A stretch of DNA of 64,000 nucleotides from an uncultured Flavobacteriaceae bacterium. Lineage in GTDB: Bacteria; Bacteroidota; Bacteroidia; Flavobacteriales; Flavobacteriaceae. Position numbers and translations under genes: made by a program. How positions within the stretch are numbered: the stretch's first letter is position 1; the number at the start of each line of letters is the position of its first letter. Positions 39,008 to 46,780 of the stretch are shown here, piece by piece. The stretch is taken from positions 620,001 through 684,000 of the forward strand of contig CANMRV010000001.1 of the NCBI GenBank assembly GCA_947500435.1. The letters run 5' to 3'. The notes beneath the pieces are model-generated. The model had not been told where the DNA came from and made no database searches. It saw only the letters and a list, made by a program, of their open reading frames with translations.

Positions 39008-39427
39008 ATGCGACCCATATTCCTTTTTTGTCTCTTTTCAATACTACTTTTTAGTTGTAAATCACAACAGTATACAGTTGACACCTTACCAGACAAGCAA
39101 TTGGTTTTTGGTAGAGGTGGTGGTATTTCTGGAGAAGTGACTACCTATATCGTATTGGAAAACGGACAAGTATTTTACAACAATTCATTGACGAAGGAGA
39201 ATTCAGAAATCAAAAGTCTTAGTAAGAAGGAAGCCACCTCCTGTTTTCAAAAGATGGATTCATTAAAACTTTCCGAGATGAGTTTTGACCATCCGGGGAA
39301 CATGTACTATTTCTTAGAAGAGGTAAATGGAGAAGAGCGGCATCGGGTGACTTGGGGTTCAAATGACCATGAGGTCTCAAGTGAGTGCAAAGATTTTTAC
39401 AAAGAACTTAGAACAGCTATAAAATAA
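39008..39427 (+). CDS. Small lipoprotein of unknown function
   Basis: A 139-aa protein with lipobox ILLFSC (lipidated Cys at residue 17). The mature part is beta-rich (VFGRGGGISGEVTTYIVLENGQVFYNNS) with two more Cys residues (ATSCFQKM, SSECKDF) that might form a disulfide. I do not recognise a family. It starts a rightward operon; the M4 protease begins 5 bases after its stop, so it could help secretion or act as an inhibitor or chaperone of the protease. It lies under the copy-A promoter, divergent from the histidine kinase. Confidence 0.8.
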   Translation: MRPIFLFCLFSILLFSCKSQQYTVDTLPDKQLVFGRGGGISGEVTTYIVLENGQVFYNNSLTKENSEIKSLSKKEATSCFQKMDSLKLSEMSFDHPGNMYYFLEEVNGEERHRVTWGSNDHEVSSECKDFYKELRTAIK

Positions 39428-39432
39428 TTGTG

Positions 39433-42400
39433 ATGAAAAAACAACTACTATTATTTCTCTTCGGATTTCTACTGGTCGGTTTATCGGCTAGTGCGCAGTC
39501 CACTTTTGATGATAAGAAACGTGAATCGGCTGAGACAGCGAAAACTGATCAAAACACAAGCTTCGATTTTTCGAAGCTAAACGTAAAAGCAAAGCAAAGT
39601 GTTATTGCCAAAGGAAGAACAAATTATCAAATGCCTTCGGTTTTCAATTTGAAGGGTGCTCCTTCTTTATATGAGCATAAGGTTTTGAAATCTTCTGAAG
39701 CAGGGCTTCCCGTTTTTATTGAAAGTAAGGCAACTGAAGAAACGAAAATATCGGCTAAAAGTCAATCTGCAGAAACTGTGGGGGCAAATTATTTAGAAGA
39801 TATTAAAGGAATTCTTCGAGTCACTAATCCTTCCGAAGAATTTCAAAATATTTCGAAGAAAGTAGATGATTTGGGGCAGACACACATTAAAATGCAACAG
39901 GTCTACAAAGGTGTTAAAGTCTACGGAAGCGAAGTCGTGCTTCACCTAGACAAGAAGCGAGAGGTGCAAGCTTTTAACGGTAGAAGTAAACCTACACCCA
40001 AGTTGGAAAGCGTTACGCCTAAAATTTCATTTCAAAAAGCACTTTCGAATATTGAAAATGATTTGGGTAAAGTCTTACCGAAGTCGACCACCGCCAAAGC
40101 AGGATTAAATGATTTATTGACTCCCTCAGCACCGGAGGAAGAATTGATTATCTATTCTTTAAATGGGCAAGATGTTTTGACAAGACATATCACTGTTTTT
40201 CCTAGTGTTATGGACAGATGGGAGTATTTTATCGATGCAAATACAGGGAAGGTGATTGATAAGTACTACCATACCTGTACGTTTCACTATGATTTTAATG
40301 AGGAGCATAAAGAAAAGAAAAATGCACTTCCATTGCCTCCGACCAATACTAGTGGTGCAGATTTGAATGGTGTAAATCGCCAGTTAAATACCTGGAACAA
40401 TGGTACTCAAAACTACTTAATCGATACTTCAAAACCCATGTTCAATACAGGACAATCGGAACTGCCTGATAATCCTGTAGGTGGAATAATGACCTTGGAT
40501 ATTAGAGGTAAAGCTTCAGAGCCTGGAGTGCAAATTTTTCACGTAACCGCGAGTGGCAATACTTGGAATAATGCAAATGGGGTTTCGGCACATTATAACG
40601 CTGATGTCTCTTATGAATATTTTAGAACGACCTTTAATCGAAATTCCATCAACGGTGAAGGGGGTAGTGTAATTTCCTTTATCAATGTGGGCGACGAAGA
40701 AGGCGAGGCTTTGGACAACGCTTTCTGGAATGGTAAGGCCATGTTCTATGGAAACGGGCGGGTAGCGTTCAAACCTTTTGCGGGTGCGCTTGATGTTGGC
40801 GGACATGAAATGTCACATGGTGTCATCGGGAATACGGCCAAATTGGAATACCGCAATCAATCAGGGGCAATCAATGAGTCCTTTGCGGATATTTTTGGGG
40901 CAATGATTGATCGTGACGACTGGAAACTTGCCGAGGATATCGTGAATACAGAATACTTCCCATCGGGTGCGATGCGCGATATGCAAAACCCGAATAATGG
41001 TAGAAATGGATTGGGCGAAAACGGATGGCAGCCAAAAGATATGTCCGAATTCTACACGGGTGAGCAAGATAACGGGGGGGTTCATATCAATAGCGGAATA
41101 CTTAATCGTGCCTACTATCTGTTTGCTACTTCAATAGGTAAGGATAAAGCTGAGCAAGTTTATTATAGAGCTTTAGATAATTATCTAACCAAATCTTCAC
41201 AGTTTATTGATTTAAGGTTATCGATACTTCGCTCGGCGACGGATCTTCATGGGGCAGGTTCTGCCGAGGTGCAAGCTGCAGAAACTGCTTTTGATACAGT
41301 TGGTATCACTGACGGAACAGGTACTGACACCGATAATGATATTCCAACAGCTAGTGGTGATGATTTCATCTTAAGTCTTGATATACGTGATTCTGACCCG
41401 AACACACTTTACATATCCGATACGAACGGAGAGAATTTTGTTCCCTTGACTACGACTCGGGTATTTCGTAAACCAAGTATAGCCGATGATGGTAGTCTTG
41501 CCATTTTTGTTACCGAGAATAATACGGTTAATGCGGTCACATTAAGAACTAGTGGTTCTGAGGAAACGGTGCTTTCTGATGAACAAATCTGGTCACAGGT
41601 ATCCCTTTCAAAAGATGGAACCAAACTTGCCGCAATTCGAAACGACCAAAGCAATATCATCTATATATCAGATTTAGTCAGTGGCGAATCAAGAGCTTTT
41701 GAGCTTTTTAATCCGACTACTTCTGATACGGGTATTACTACTGGTGAGGTTTTATATCCTGACGCTATTGAATGGGATTATTCGGGCGAATATCTTATTT
41801 ACGATGCCTTAAATCGTATCGATAATGGCAACGGAAATGATATTGATTACTGGGATGTTGGCGCCCTAAAAGTTTGGGATAACCAGAGTAGCTCTTTCGG
41901 AGATGGAAGCATTCAAAAACTATTTACAAACCTTCCAGAAGGGGTGAGTATTGGTAACCCGTCTTTTTCGAAAACATCAGGAAACGTATTGGCGTTTGAT
42001 GTTTTTGATGAGAATAATGATACCTATGAGGTAATTGCAGTAAACATTGAAACCGGTGATATTCGAACGGTATATCAGAATAACAAACTAGGCTTCCCGA
42101 ACTATTCAAAGACTGATGATAAGCTGATTTTTGGTTCCAACAACAATGGTGATGAAGATATTTTATCCATCAATATGGCGGCTGATAAAATTAGTCCGAC
42201 AGGAAATCCTTCAGAACTTATTCCTAATGGGAAATGGGGGATATGGTATACGGTGGGTCAGCGTAGCACTCTGAGTAGTGAAAAAGAAATTACTGATTTT
42301 AGGTTTAATGTGGTTAGTCCTGCAGCGGTAGGAGTGATTAATGGCAATCAAATATCCGTAGACCTTCCCACGAATATCAACAGACAAAATTTGGTGGCGA

Positions 42401-43386
42401 CTTTTGCTAATTCCGCCAAGGCAACTGTTTCGATTGCGGGTACGGCACAGCAAAGTGGAGTAAACATAAATGACTTTACAAATGCAGTGGTATATCGTGT
42501 TACGGCTGAAGATGGTTCAACAAAAGACTTCACCGTGACTATTGGTACTTCTGGCCCCACCAACCCTGATGATGCGGATGGAGATGGTGTTTTAGATGGG
42601 GAAGACCAATGCCCGAATACGCCGCCAAATACTGCGGTAGACACAACAGGTTGTGAGATATTCTCTTTGCCTGCGGATAATTTTAGAGTACGGTCAAAAG
42701 GAGAATCTTGTAGAAATAGTAATAACGGAAGCATTGAAATCACCGCCATTGCAAACTATAGTTATACGGCAATAATTACAGGCAATGGCGTGAATGCTTC
42801 TGGAGATTTTACCAATACTGGTGTTCAGATTCCAGATTTGCAAGGTGGTACGTATAAAGTGTGTATTACAGTTCAAGGGCAGGTGGGATATGAAAACTGT
42901 TTTGATGTTGTAGTCGCGGAACCGCAAGCTTTAGGAGTTTCATCAAAAACGAATCTAATGGCTCGAACGGTTACGCTTAATTTATCAGGGAGTGATTCCT
43001 ATACCATCAATTTGAACGATGAGGTATTCACCACTTCTGATGTTGAGATTACACTTCCGATAAAATCAGAAATATCAAAACTCACCGTCAAGACTGAAAA
43101 AGAATGTCAGGGAGTTTATGAGAAAACGATTGATTTAGGTACGAAAGTAGTGGTGTATCCAAACCCCGTGAGTTCGGGAGAGATTACAGTGCAATTTAGT
43201 AGTGCATCCGAAGAAAAAATAGGAGTGCAATTGAACACTTTTGACGGTAGGTCTGTGATGCAAAAAATGGTAGAAGCAGGAGAAACGAGTATAACCCTAA
43301 ATGCAGATGATTTACAGACCGGAATGTACCACTTGTATGTAACGATAAATGGAACTACAGAAACGTATAAAATTATAAAGCAATGA
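39433..43386 (+). CDS. Secreted M4-family (thermolysin-like) metalloprotease with T9SS sorting domain
   Basis: A 1317-aa multidomain protein. Order: signal peptide (1-22, ASAQ), FTP propeptide region (about 90-280), M4 catalytic domain with zinc site HEMSH (H458, E459, H462), third ligand Glu near 482 (GAINESFADIFG), and His near 551 (GVHINSG). Next come PD40/WD40-like propeller repeats (about 645-930), a beta domain near 950-1035, a calcium-binding thrombospondin type-3-like stretch (DADGDGVLDGEDQCPN), a Cys-containing beta region, and a C-terminal T9SS sorting domain (VYPNPVSSGEITVQF to KIIKQ). A GTG one codon upstream is an alternative start. It degrades extracellular protein. Confidence 0.93.
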   Translation: MKKQLLLFLFGFLLVGLSASAQSTFDDKKRESAETAKTDQNTSFDFSKLNVKAKQSVIAKGRTNYQMPSVFNLKGAPSLYEHKVLKSSEAGLPVFIESKATEETKISAKSQSAETVGANYLEDIKGILRVTNPSEEFQNISKKVDDLGQTHIKMQQVYKGVKVYGSEVVLHLDKKREVQAFNGRSKPTPKLESVTPKISFQKALSNIENDLGKVLPKSTTAKAGLNDLLTPSAPEEELIIYSLNGQDVLTRHITVFPSVMDRWEYFIDANTGKVIDKYYHTCTFHYDFNEEHKEKKNALPLPPTNTSGADLNGVNRQLNTWNNGTQNYLIDTSKPMFNTGQSELPDNPVGGIMTLDIRGKASEPGVQIFHVTASGNTWNNANGVSAHYNADVSYEYFRTTFNRNSINGEGGSVISFINVGDEEGEALDNAFWNGKAMFYGNGRVAFKPFAGALDVGGHEMSHGVIGNTAKLEYRNQSGAINESFADIFGAMIDRDDWKLAEDIVNTEYFPSGAMRDMQNPNNGRNGLGENGWQPKDMSEFYTGEQDNGGVHINSGILNRAYYLFATSIGKDKAEQVYYRALDNYLTKSSQFIDLRLSILRSATDLHGAGSAEVQAAETAFDTVGITDGTGTDTDNDIPTASGDDFILSLDIRDSDPNTLYISDTNGENFVPLTTTRVFRKPSIADDGSLAIFVTENNTVNAVTLRTSGSEETVLSDEQIWSQVSLSKDGTKLAAIRNDQSNIIYISDLVSGESRAFELFNPTTSDTGITTGEVLYPDAIEWDYSGEYLIYDALNRIDNGNGNDIDYWDVGALKVWDNQSSSFGDGSIQKLFTNLPEGVSIGNPSFSKTSGNVLAFDVFDENNDTYEVIAVNIETGDIRTVYQNNKLGFPNYSKTDDKLIFGSNNNGDEDILSINMAADKISPTGNPSELIPNGKWGIWYTVGQRSTLSSEKEITDFRFNVVSPAAVGVINGNQISVDLPTNINRQNLVATFANSAKATVSIAGTAQQSGVNINDFTNAVVYRVTAEDGSTKDFTVTIGTSGPTNPDDADGDGVLDGEDQCPNTPPNTAVDTTGCEIFSLPADNFRVRSKGESCRNSNNGSIEITAIANYSYTAIITGNGVNASGDFTNTGVQIPDLQGGTYKVCITVQGQVGYENCFDVVVAEPQALGVSSKTNLMARTVTLNLSGSDSYTINLNDEVFTTSDVEITLPIKSEISKLTVKTEKECQGVYEKTIDLGTKVVVYPNPVSSGEITVQFSSASEEKIGVQLNTFDGRSVMQKMVEAGETSITLNADDLQTGMYHLYVTINGTTETYKIIKQ

Positions 43387-44087
43387 ACAGAATTGTAAAA
43401 ATACTAGCCGCCGTTTTAACTATAGGCACGCTTACGTCTTGTCCCGGAGGGAAGGACAATCCTGATGATATTGATCCATCAGGTGCTCCCTCCGCGGCAA
43501 CGTTGGTGTTTCCTGATAATAACATGGAATGTACAGAGGGCACTGTTGTAAGTGATTCTCAAAGTACAATTCTATTTCAATGGCAAGCAGCAGCAAATGC
43601 GAATAGTTATGAGGTAAATATTACCAATCTAGATGCAAATTCTACGAGCAGTACGAACGCAAATACGAATGAGGCCAGTATCACCGTGGATAGAAATACT
43701 CCATACGAATGGCATGTGGTATCTAAATCAGATGGGGCCAATGCGACTGCAAAAAGTGATACTTGGCGGTTTTATAATCAGGGGGATGGGGTAAGTAATT
43801 ACGCGCCTTTTCCGGCAAGTGTGGTAAGTCCTACAAGAGGGCAAACACTTAGTTCGGCAGGAAACGTCAGTTTAGAGTGGCAGGGTAATGATGTAGATAA
43901 TGATTTGGTGGAGTTTGAGGTTTTATTTGGTACAAATAATAATCCAACAACGAGCTTAGGAGTTACTGCTCAAAGCAGCATTGGCGCATCTACAAATTCA
44001 GGACAAACGTATTATTGGCGTGTGATTTCAAAAGATGCGACCGGTAATTCTTCACAATCTGAAATATTTGATTTTAAAGTGCAGTAA
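43383..44087 (+). CDS. Lipoprotein with two fibronectin-III-like domains
   Basis: A 234-aa protein with lipobox GTLTSC (Cys at residue 20). Two Fn3-like beta domains follow, about 35-135 (ILFQWQAAANANSYEVNITN, TPYEWHVVSKSDG) and about 140-234 (VSLEWQGNDVDNDLVEFEVLFG, QTYYWRVISKDATG). The ATGA overlap with the protease stop suggests translational coupling. Its role may be to anchor or assist the secreted protease on the cell surface; no enzymatic motif is present. A hairpin with T-tract follows. Confidence 0.85.
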   Translation: MNRIVKILAAVLTIGTLTSCPGGKDNPDDIDPSGAPSAATLVFPDNNMECTEGTVVSDSQSTILFQWQAAANANSYEVNITNLDANSTSSTNANTNEASITVDRNTPYEWHVVSKSDGANATAKSDTWRFYNQGDGVSNYAPFPASVVSPTRGQTLSSAGNVSLEWQGNDVDNDLVEFEVLFGTNNNPTTSLGVTAQSSIGASTNSGQTYYWRVISKDATGNSSQSEIFDFKVQ

Positions 44088-44139
44088 ACGCCTAAAATTA
44101 TATAAAGAAAAGTAGGTCAGAGTTTAGTTTGTAGAAAAG

Positions 44140-44168
44140 GTCCTGTCTCATTGAGATAGGGCTTTTTT
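44140..44168 (+). terminator. Intrinsic terminator after the protease operon
   Basis: CCTGTCTCA and TTGAGATAGG pair with one mismatch (44142-44160), followed by GC and TTTTTT. It lies about 55 bases past the stop of the Fn3-like lipoprotein gene. Confidence 0.75.
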
Positions 44169-44188
44169 GTTGGCTATGATTTAGCCTC

Positions 44189-44282
44189 TACCGGAAATCC
44201 AGTAGAAAAAAGCACAGAAATCCCGTAGCGAAAAATACAGATTTCACGCGATTTACTTGCATGTACATATGCTATACTTTGG
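44189..44282 (+). promoter_or_regulatory. Conserved promoter arrangement, copy B (upstream of the outer-membrane barrel gene)
   Basis: The inverted repeat TACCGG-AAAT-CCAGTA (44189-44204) is followed by a second, degenerate copy GAAATCCCGTA (44217-44227), a 23-base direct repeat. The proximal copy ends 46 bases before TATACTTTGG (44273-44282), which continues ACCTAT; copy A has the same 46-base step. The ATG is 30 bases after the box, giving a short leader. Confidence 0.65.
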
Positions 44283-44311
44283 ACCTATAATATTCAACTA
44301 AAAATAACATT

Positions 44312-44905
44312 ATGAAAAGTTTAGCAACACTAGTAACAGTAATCGTAATCGGTTTAAGTAGTATGTCGGTATCGGCACAATATTTTGGTGTAAGAGGAGG
44401 TCTCGGCATCTCTAATTTAATTACTTCTACCAATTCGAATACTACTTTTGGAAGGGTGTTTTCTGCCCATTTAGGAGGTACAATAGATTTCGAGCTTTCC
44501 GATCAGTTTTGGCTACAATCCGGAGTATCTTTTTTCAAAAAAGGAGGAGCCAACCTATCCGGAAACTTTAACCTTTACTATTTAGAAGTGCCCGTGACTG
44601 CACGTTTTGATTTTCTCGAAGTGGGAGCGGAGGGAATTCTTTACGCAAGAGCTGGCATGTATTCAGGGCTTTTGATGGCTGCAAATTTTAGTGGCACAAA
44701 ATTAGATGTGGGTAGTAGACCTGGCGATGACTTTAAATTCTTTGACTTTGGATTGATTACAGGTGTGGGTTACGGATTTAATGAAAGTATAGATGTAGGC
44801 TTGGTGTTTGAATTCGGTTTGCTGAATACAGATGCAGAACAAAGCTTAGTATCAATTACCAATGGTGCTATTATGTTATCGGCAAACTATCGTTTTGGCT
44901 TATAG
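44312..44905 (+). CDS. Outer-membrane beta-barrel protein (porin-like)
   Basis: A 197-aa protein with a signal peptide (about 1-22, SVSA) and an 8-strand-sized barrel of alternating residues (YFGVRGGLGISNLI, FWLQSGVSFFKKGG, YYLEVPVTARFDF, LGLLNTD-like strand, ending LSANYRFGL). It belongs to the small PorT/OMP beta-barrel family typical of Bacteroidota; such proteins have no assigned substrate. It stands alone between two terminators but shares its promoter arrangement with the lipoprotein/protease operon, so both may be targets of the same regulator. Confidence 0.85.
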   Translation: MKSLATLVTVIVIGLSSMSVSAQYFGVRGGLGISNLITSTNSNTTFGRVFSAHLGGTIDFELSDQFWLQSGVSFFKKGGANLSGNFNLYYLEVPVTARFDFLEVGAEGILYARAGMYSGLLMAANFSGTKLDVGSRPGDDFKFFDFGLITGVGYGFNESIDVGLVFEFGLLNTDAEQSLVSITNGAIMLSANYRFGL

Positions 44906-44935
44906 AAAGAATTGGTTTGAGTTAGTTTAGTTGAA

Positions 44936-44972
44936 GAACCCTGTACCGAAGTATTTTGGTATGGGGTTTTTC
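44936..44972 (+). terminator. Intrinsic terminator after the barrel gene
   Basis: AACCC plus GTACC on the left (44937-44947) pair with GGTA and GGGGTT on the right (44958-44967), with a short bulge, followed by a T-run. It begins about 30 bases after the stop codon. Confidence 0.65.
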
Positions 44973-45095
44973 GATTTTTGCCTCAAAATGCGTATTTCAA
45001 CCCTTTTTTTGTCAAGTTTGACCAAAATTTAGCCAAAACCTTCACTTTAGCATAGCATTTGTCTTTCTGCTAATGAACTATTAAAAAGAAAGATT

Positions 45096-45266
45096 ATGAA
45101 GACGACATTGCTTATTAAGGAGATTTATTTGGAAGGATTTAGAAACTTGGGAAATTACATTCTAAAGAATTATTTAAGAATCTTTTCTTGGTTTTGTTTT
45201 GCCCTTATTTTTATGGGATTCTACGCGTTACTTTTTAGAATATTTACAGGTTTTTCCTTTGATTAA
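45096..45266 (+). CDS. 56-aa small membrane protein
   Basis: A short ORF beginning MKTTLLIKEIYLEGFRN, followed by a basic stretch and a hydrophobic helix at about residues 30-50 (SWFCFALIFMGFYALLF), ending FTGFSFD. The intact frame, a stop followed by a hairpin terminator, and a purine-rich AAAGAAAG 4-11 bases upstream of ATG support a real gene. It looks like a small single-helix protein family of Flavobacteriaceae (possibly DUF6747, from memory and unverified). Its function is not known. The mutagenesis cassette starts 150 bases downstream on the same strand. Confidence 0.7.
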   Translation: MKTTLLIKEIYLEGFRNLGNYILKNYLRIFSWFCFALIFMGFYALLFRIFTGFSFD

Positions 45267-45309
45267 TTAAAATTAGACATGATGAATACAAAATCAAACC
45301 ACTGAAGAA

Positions 45310-45339
45310 GCCCATACAAAACAAGTTATGGGCTTTTTT
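45310..45339 (+). terminator. Intrinsic terminator after the 56-aa gene
   Basis: GCCCATA (45310-45316) and TATGGGC (45327-45333) form a perfect 7-bp stem with a 10-base loop, followed by TTTTTT. It isolates the small gene from the polymerase cassette. Confidence 0.85.
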
Positions 45340-45352
45340 AGATATATTTATA

Positions 45353-45385
45353 TGGAATATATCCAAATAAATGGAAATATTCCAT
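45353..45385. promoter_or_regulatory. Twin palindromes upstream of the Y-family polymerase gene
   Basis: TGGAATATATCCA (45353-45365) and ATGGAAATATTCCAT (45371-45385) are two similar palindromes with 19-base centre-to-centre spacing. They end 32 bases before the ATG at 45417, where the promoter should lie. This fits binding of a dimeric repressor, perhaps a LexA- or S24-type damage-response regulator encoded elsewhere. Classic LexA boxes of E. coli or Bacillus type are not seen. Confidence 0.6.
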
Positions 45386-45416
45386 AAATTAGCTATCCTT
45401 CTTTTTTAGGATAGCA

Positions 45417-46631
45417 ATGGCCAAAAACATTTTACATCTTGATCTCGATACTTTTTTTGTATCTGTAGAGCGCCTTTTAGACAGTCGTTTAGAGAAGAAG
45501 CCTATTCTTGTCGGAGGTCTTAGCGACCGCGGGGTTGTGGCAGCCTGTAGTTATGAAACCCGAGGGTATGGCATTCATTCGGGCATGCCCATGAAAATGG
45601 CAAAGGAATTATGTCCTGAAGCAGTTCAGATTCGAGGGAATGCAGGCACATACAGTCAACACTCTGATAAAGTTACCGAAATCATAAAAGAGTATGTCCC
45701 TCTATTCGAAAAATCAAGTATCGATGAGTTCTATGCAGACCTTTCAGGAATGGACCGCTTTTTCGGTTCCTATAAATACGCGTCTGAGCTGCGACAGAGA
45801 ATCATAAAAGAAACAGGACTTCCCATTTCATTCGGACTATCAGTAAATAAAGTAGTTTCTAAAGTAGCTACAGGTGAAGCCAAACCTAATAATCAATTGA
45901 AAATCGATTACGGATTAGAAAAAACCTTTTTGGCACCTCTTTCCATCAAGAAAATACCAATGGTGGGTGATAAGACCTATCAAACGCTTCGAAATCTTGG
46001 GTTGCGAAAGGTGGGTACTGTACAAGAAATGCCCATGGATGTCATGCAACGCGTATTAGGCAAAAACGGAACGGTTATTTGGAAACGCGCTAATGGTATT
46101 GATCATACTCCCGTAATCCCATTTTGGGAGCGCAAATCAATTTCGAATGAACGCACTTTCGATAAAGATACTATTGATGTTATAAAATTAAGAGGCTTAT
46201 TGATTGCCATGACCGAGAATTTGGCCTATCAACTGAGACGGGGCGAAAAACTCACTGCTTGTATTGCAGTAAAAATTCGATATTCTGATTTCAATACGTA
46301 TTCGAAGCAAATGCGCATTCCGTATACCAGTGCAGACCATATTTTAATTCCCAAGATTCTGGAGCTATTCAAAACACTTTATAACCGAAGATTGTTAGTA
46401 CGATTAATAGGTATTCGATTTACTCACTTGGTCAGTGGAAATTATCAAATCAACCTATTCGAAGACACTGAAGAAGCCTTGAACCTCTATCAAGCGATGG
46501 ACCATATTCGAAATCGTTATGGTGATAAAAGCGTTGTGCGAGCATCGGCAATGGGGAAGAATACTATTGGAAGAATGCACAATCCGTTTAACGGACAACC
46601 ACCGATTGTGTTGGCGCATCGAAAGCAATGA
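45417..46631 (+). CDS. Y-family translesion DNA polymerase (DinB/ImuB-like)
   Basis: A 404-aa polymerase that copies damaged DNA. The catalytic carboxylates D9 and D11 (LHLDLDTFF) and D103-E104 (SSIDEFYAD) are present, so it should be active, in contrast to ImuB proteins with lost acids. The little finger extends to about 345, and QINLF near residue 350 resembles a beta-clamp-binding pentapeptide. It is followed after about 150 bases by a DnaE2-like gene, the usual partner in error-prone repair. Twin palindromes upstream suggest damage control. Length is somewhat longer than E. coli DinB (351 aa). Confidence 0.92.
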   Translation: MAKNILHLDLDTFFVSVERLLDSRLEKKPILVGGLSDRGVVAACSYETRGYGIHSGMPMKMAKELCPEAVQIRGNAGTYSQHSDKVTEIIKEYVPLFEKSSIDEFYADLSGMDRFFGSYKYASELRQRIIKETGLPISFGLSVNKVVSKVATGEAKPNNQLKIDYGLEKTFLAPLSIKKIPMVGDKTYQTLRNLGLRKVGTVQEMPMDVMQRVLGKNGTVIWKRANGIDHTPVIPFWERKSISNERTFDKDTIDVIKLRGLLIAMTENLAYQLRRGEKLTACIAVKIRYSDFNTYSKQMRIPYTSADHILIPKILELFKTLYNRRLLVRLIGIRFTHLVSGNYQINLFEDTEEALNLYQAMDHIRNRYGDKSVVRASAMGKNTIGRMHNPFNGQPPIVLAHRKQ

Positions 46632-46711
46632 AAAAGAAATAAGACCGCTGCGCTTATAGAATCAAGAATAAAGACTGAATAGTTGAAAATTCAATGTTAT
46701 TTTTTTGATTT

Positions 46712-46746
46712 CGAGCACCGAGCACCGAGCACCGAGCACCGAGCAC
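46712..46746. repeat. Tandem heptamer repeat (CGAGCAC x5)
   Basis: Five exact CGAGCAC copies lie between the Y-family polymerase stop and the DnaE2-like start, GC-richer than the surroundings. They are followed by imperfect TTGAACTTGA-type repeats at about 46755-46790. The function is unknown; the repeat might vary in copy number and affect expression of the polymerase. Confidence 0.9.
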
Positions 46747-46780
46747 CTGGCTATTTTGAATTTGAACTTGATACTTGAAC

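Noticed and set aside
46712..46746. Possible CRISPR-like array
   Set aside because: The units are contiguous heptamers without spacers, so this is a simple tandem repeat.
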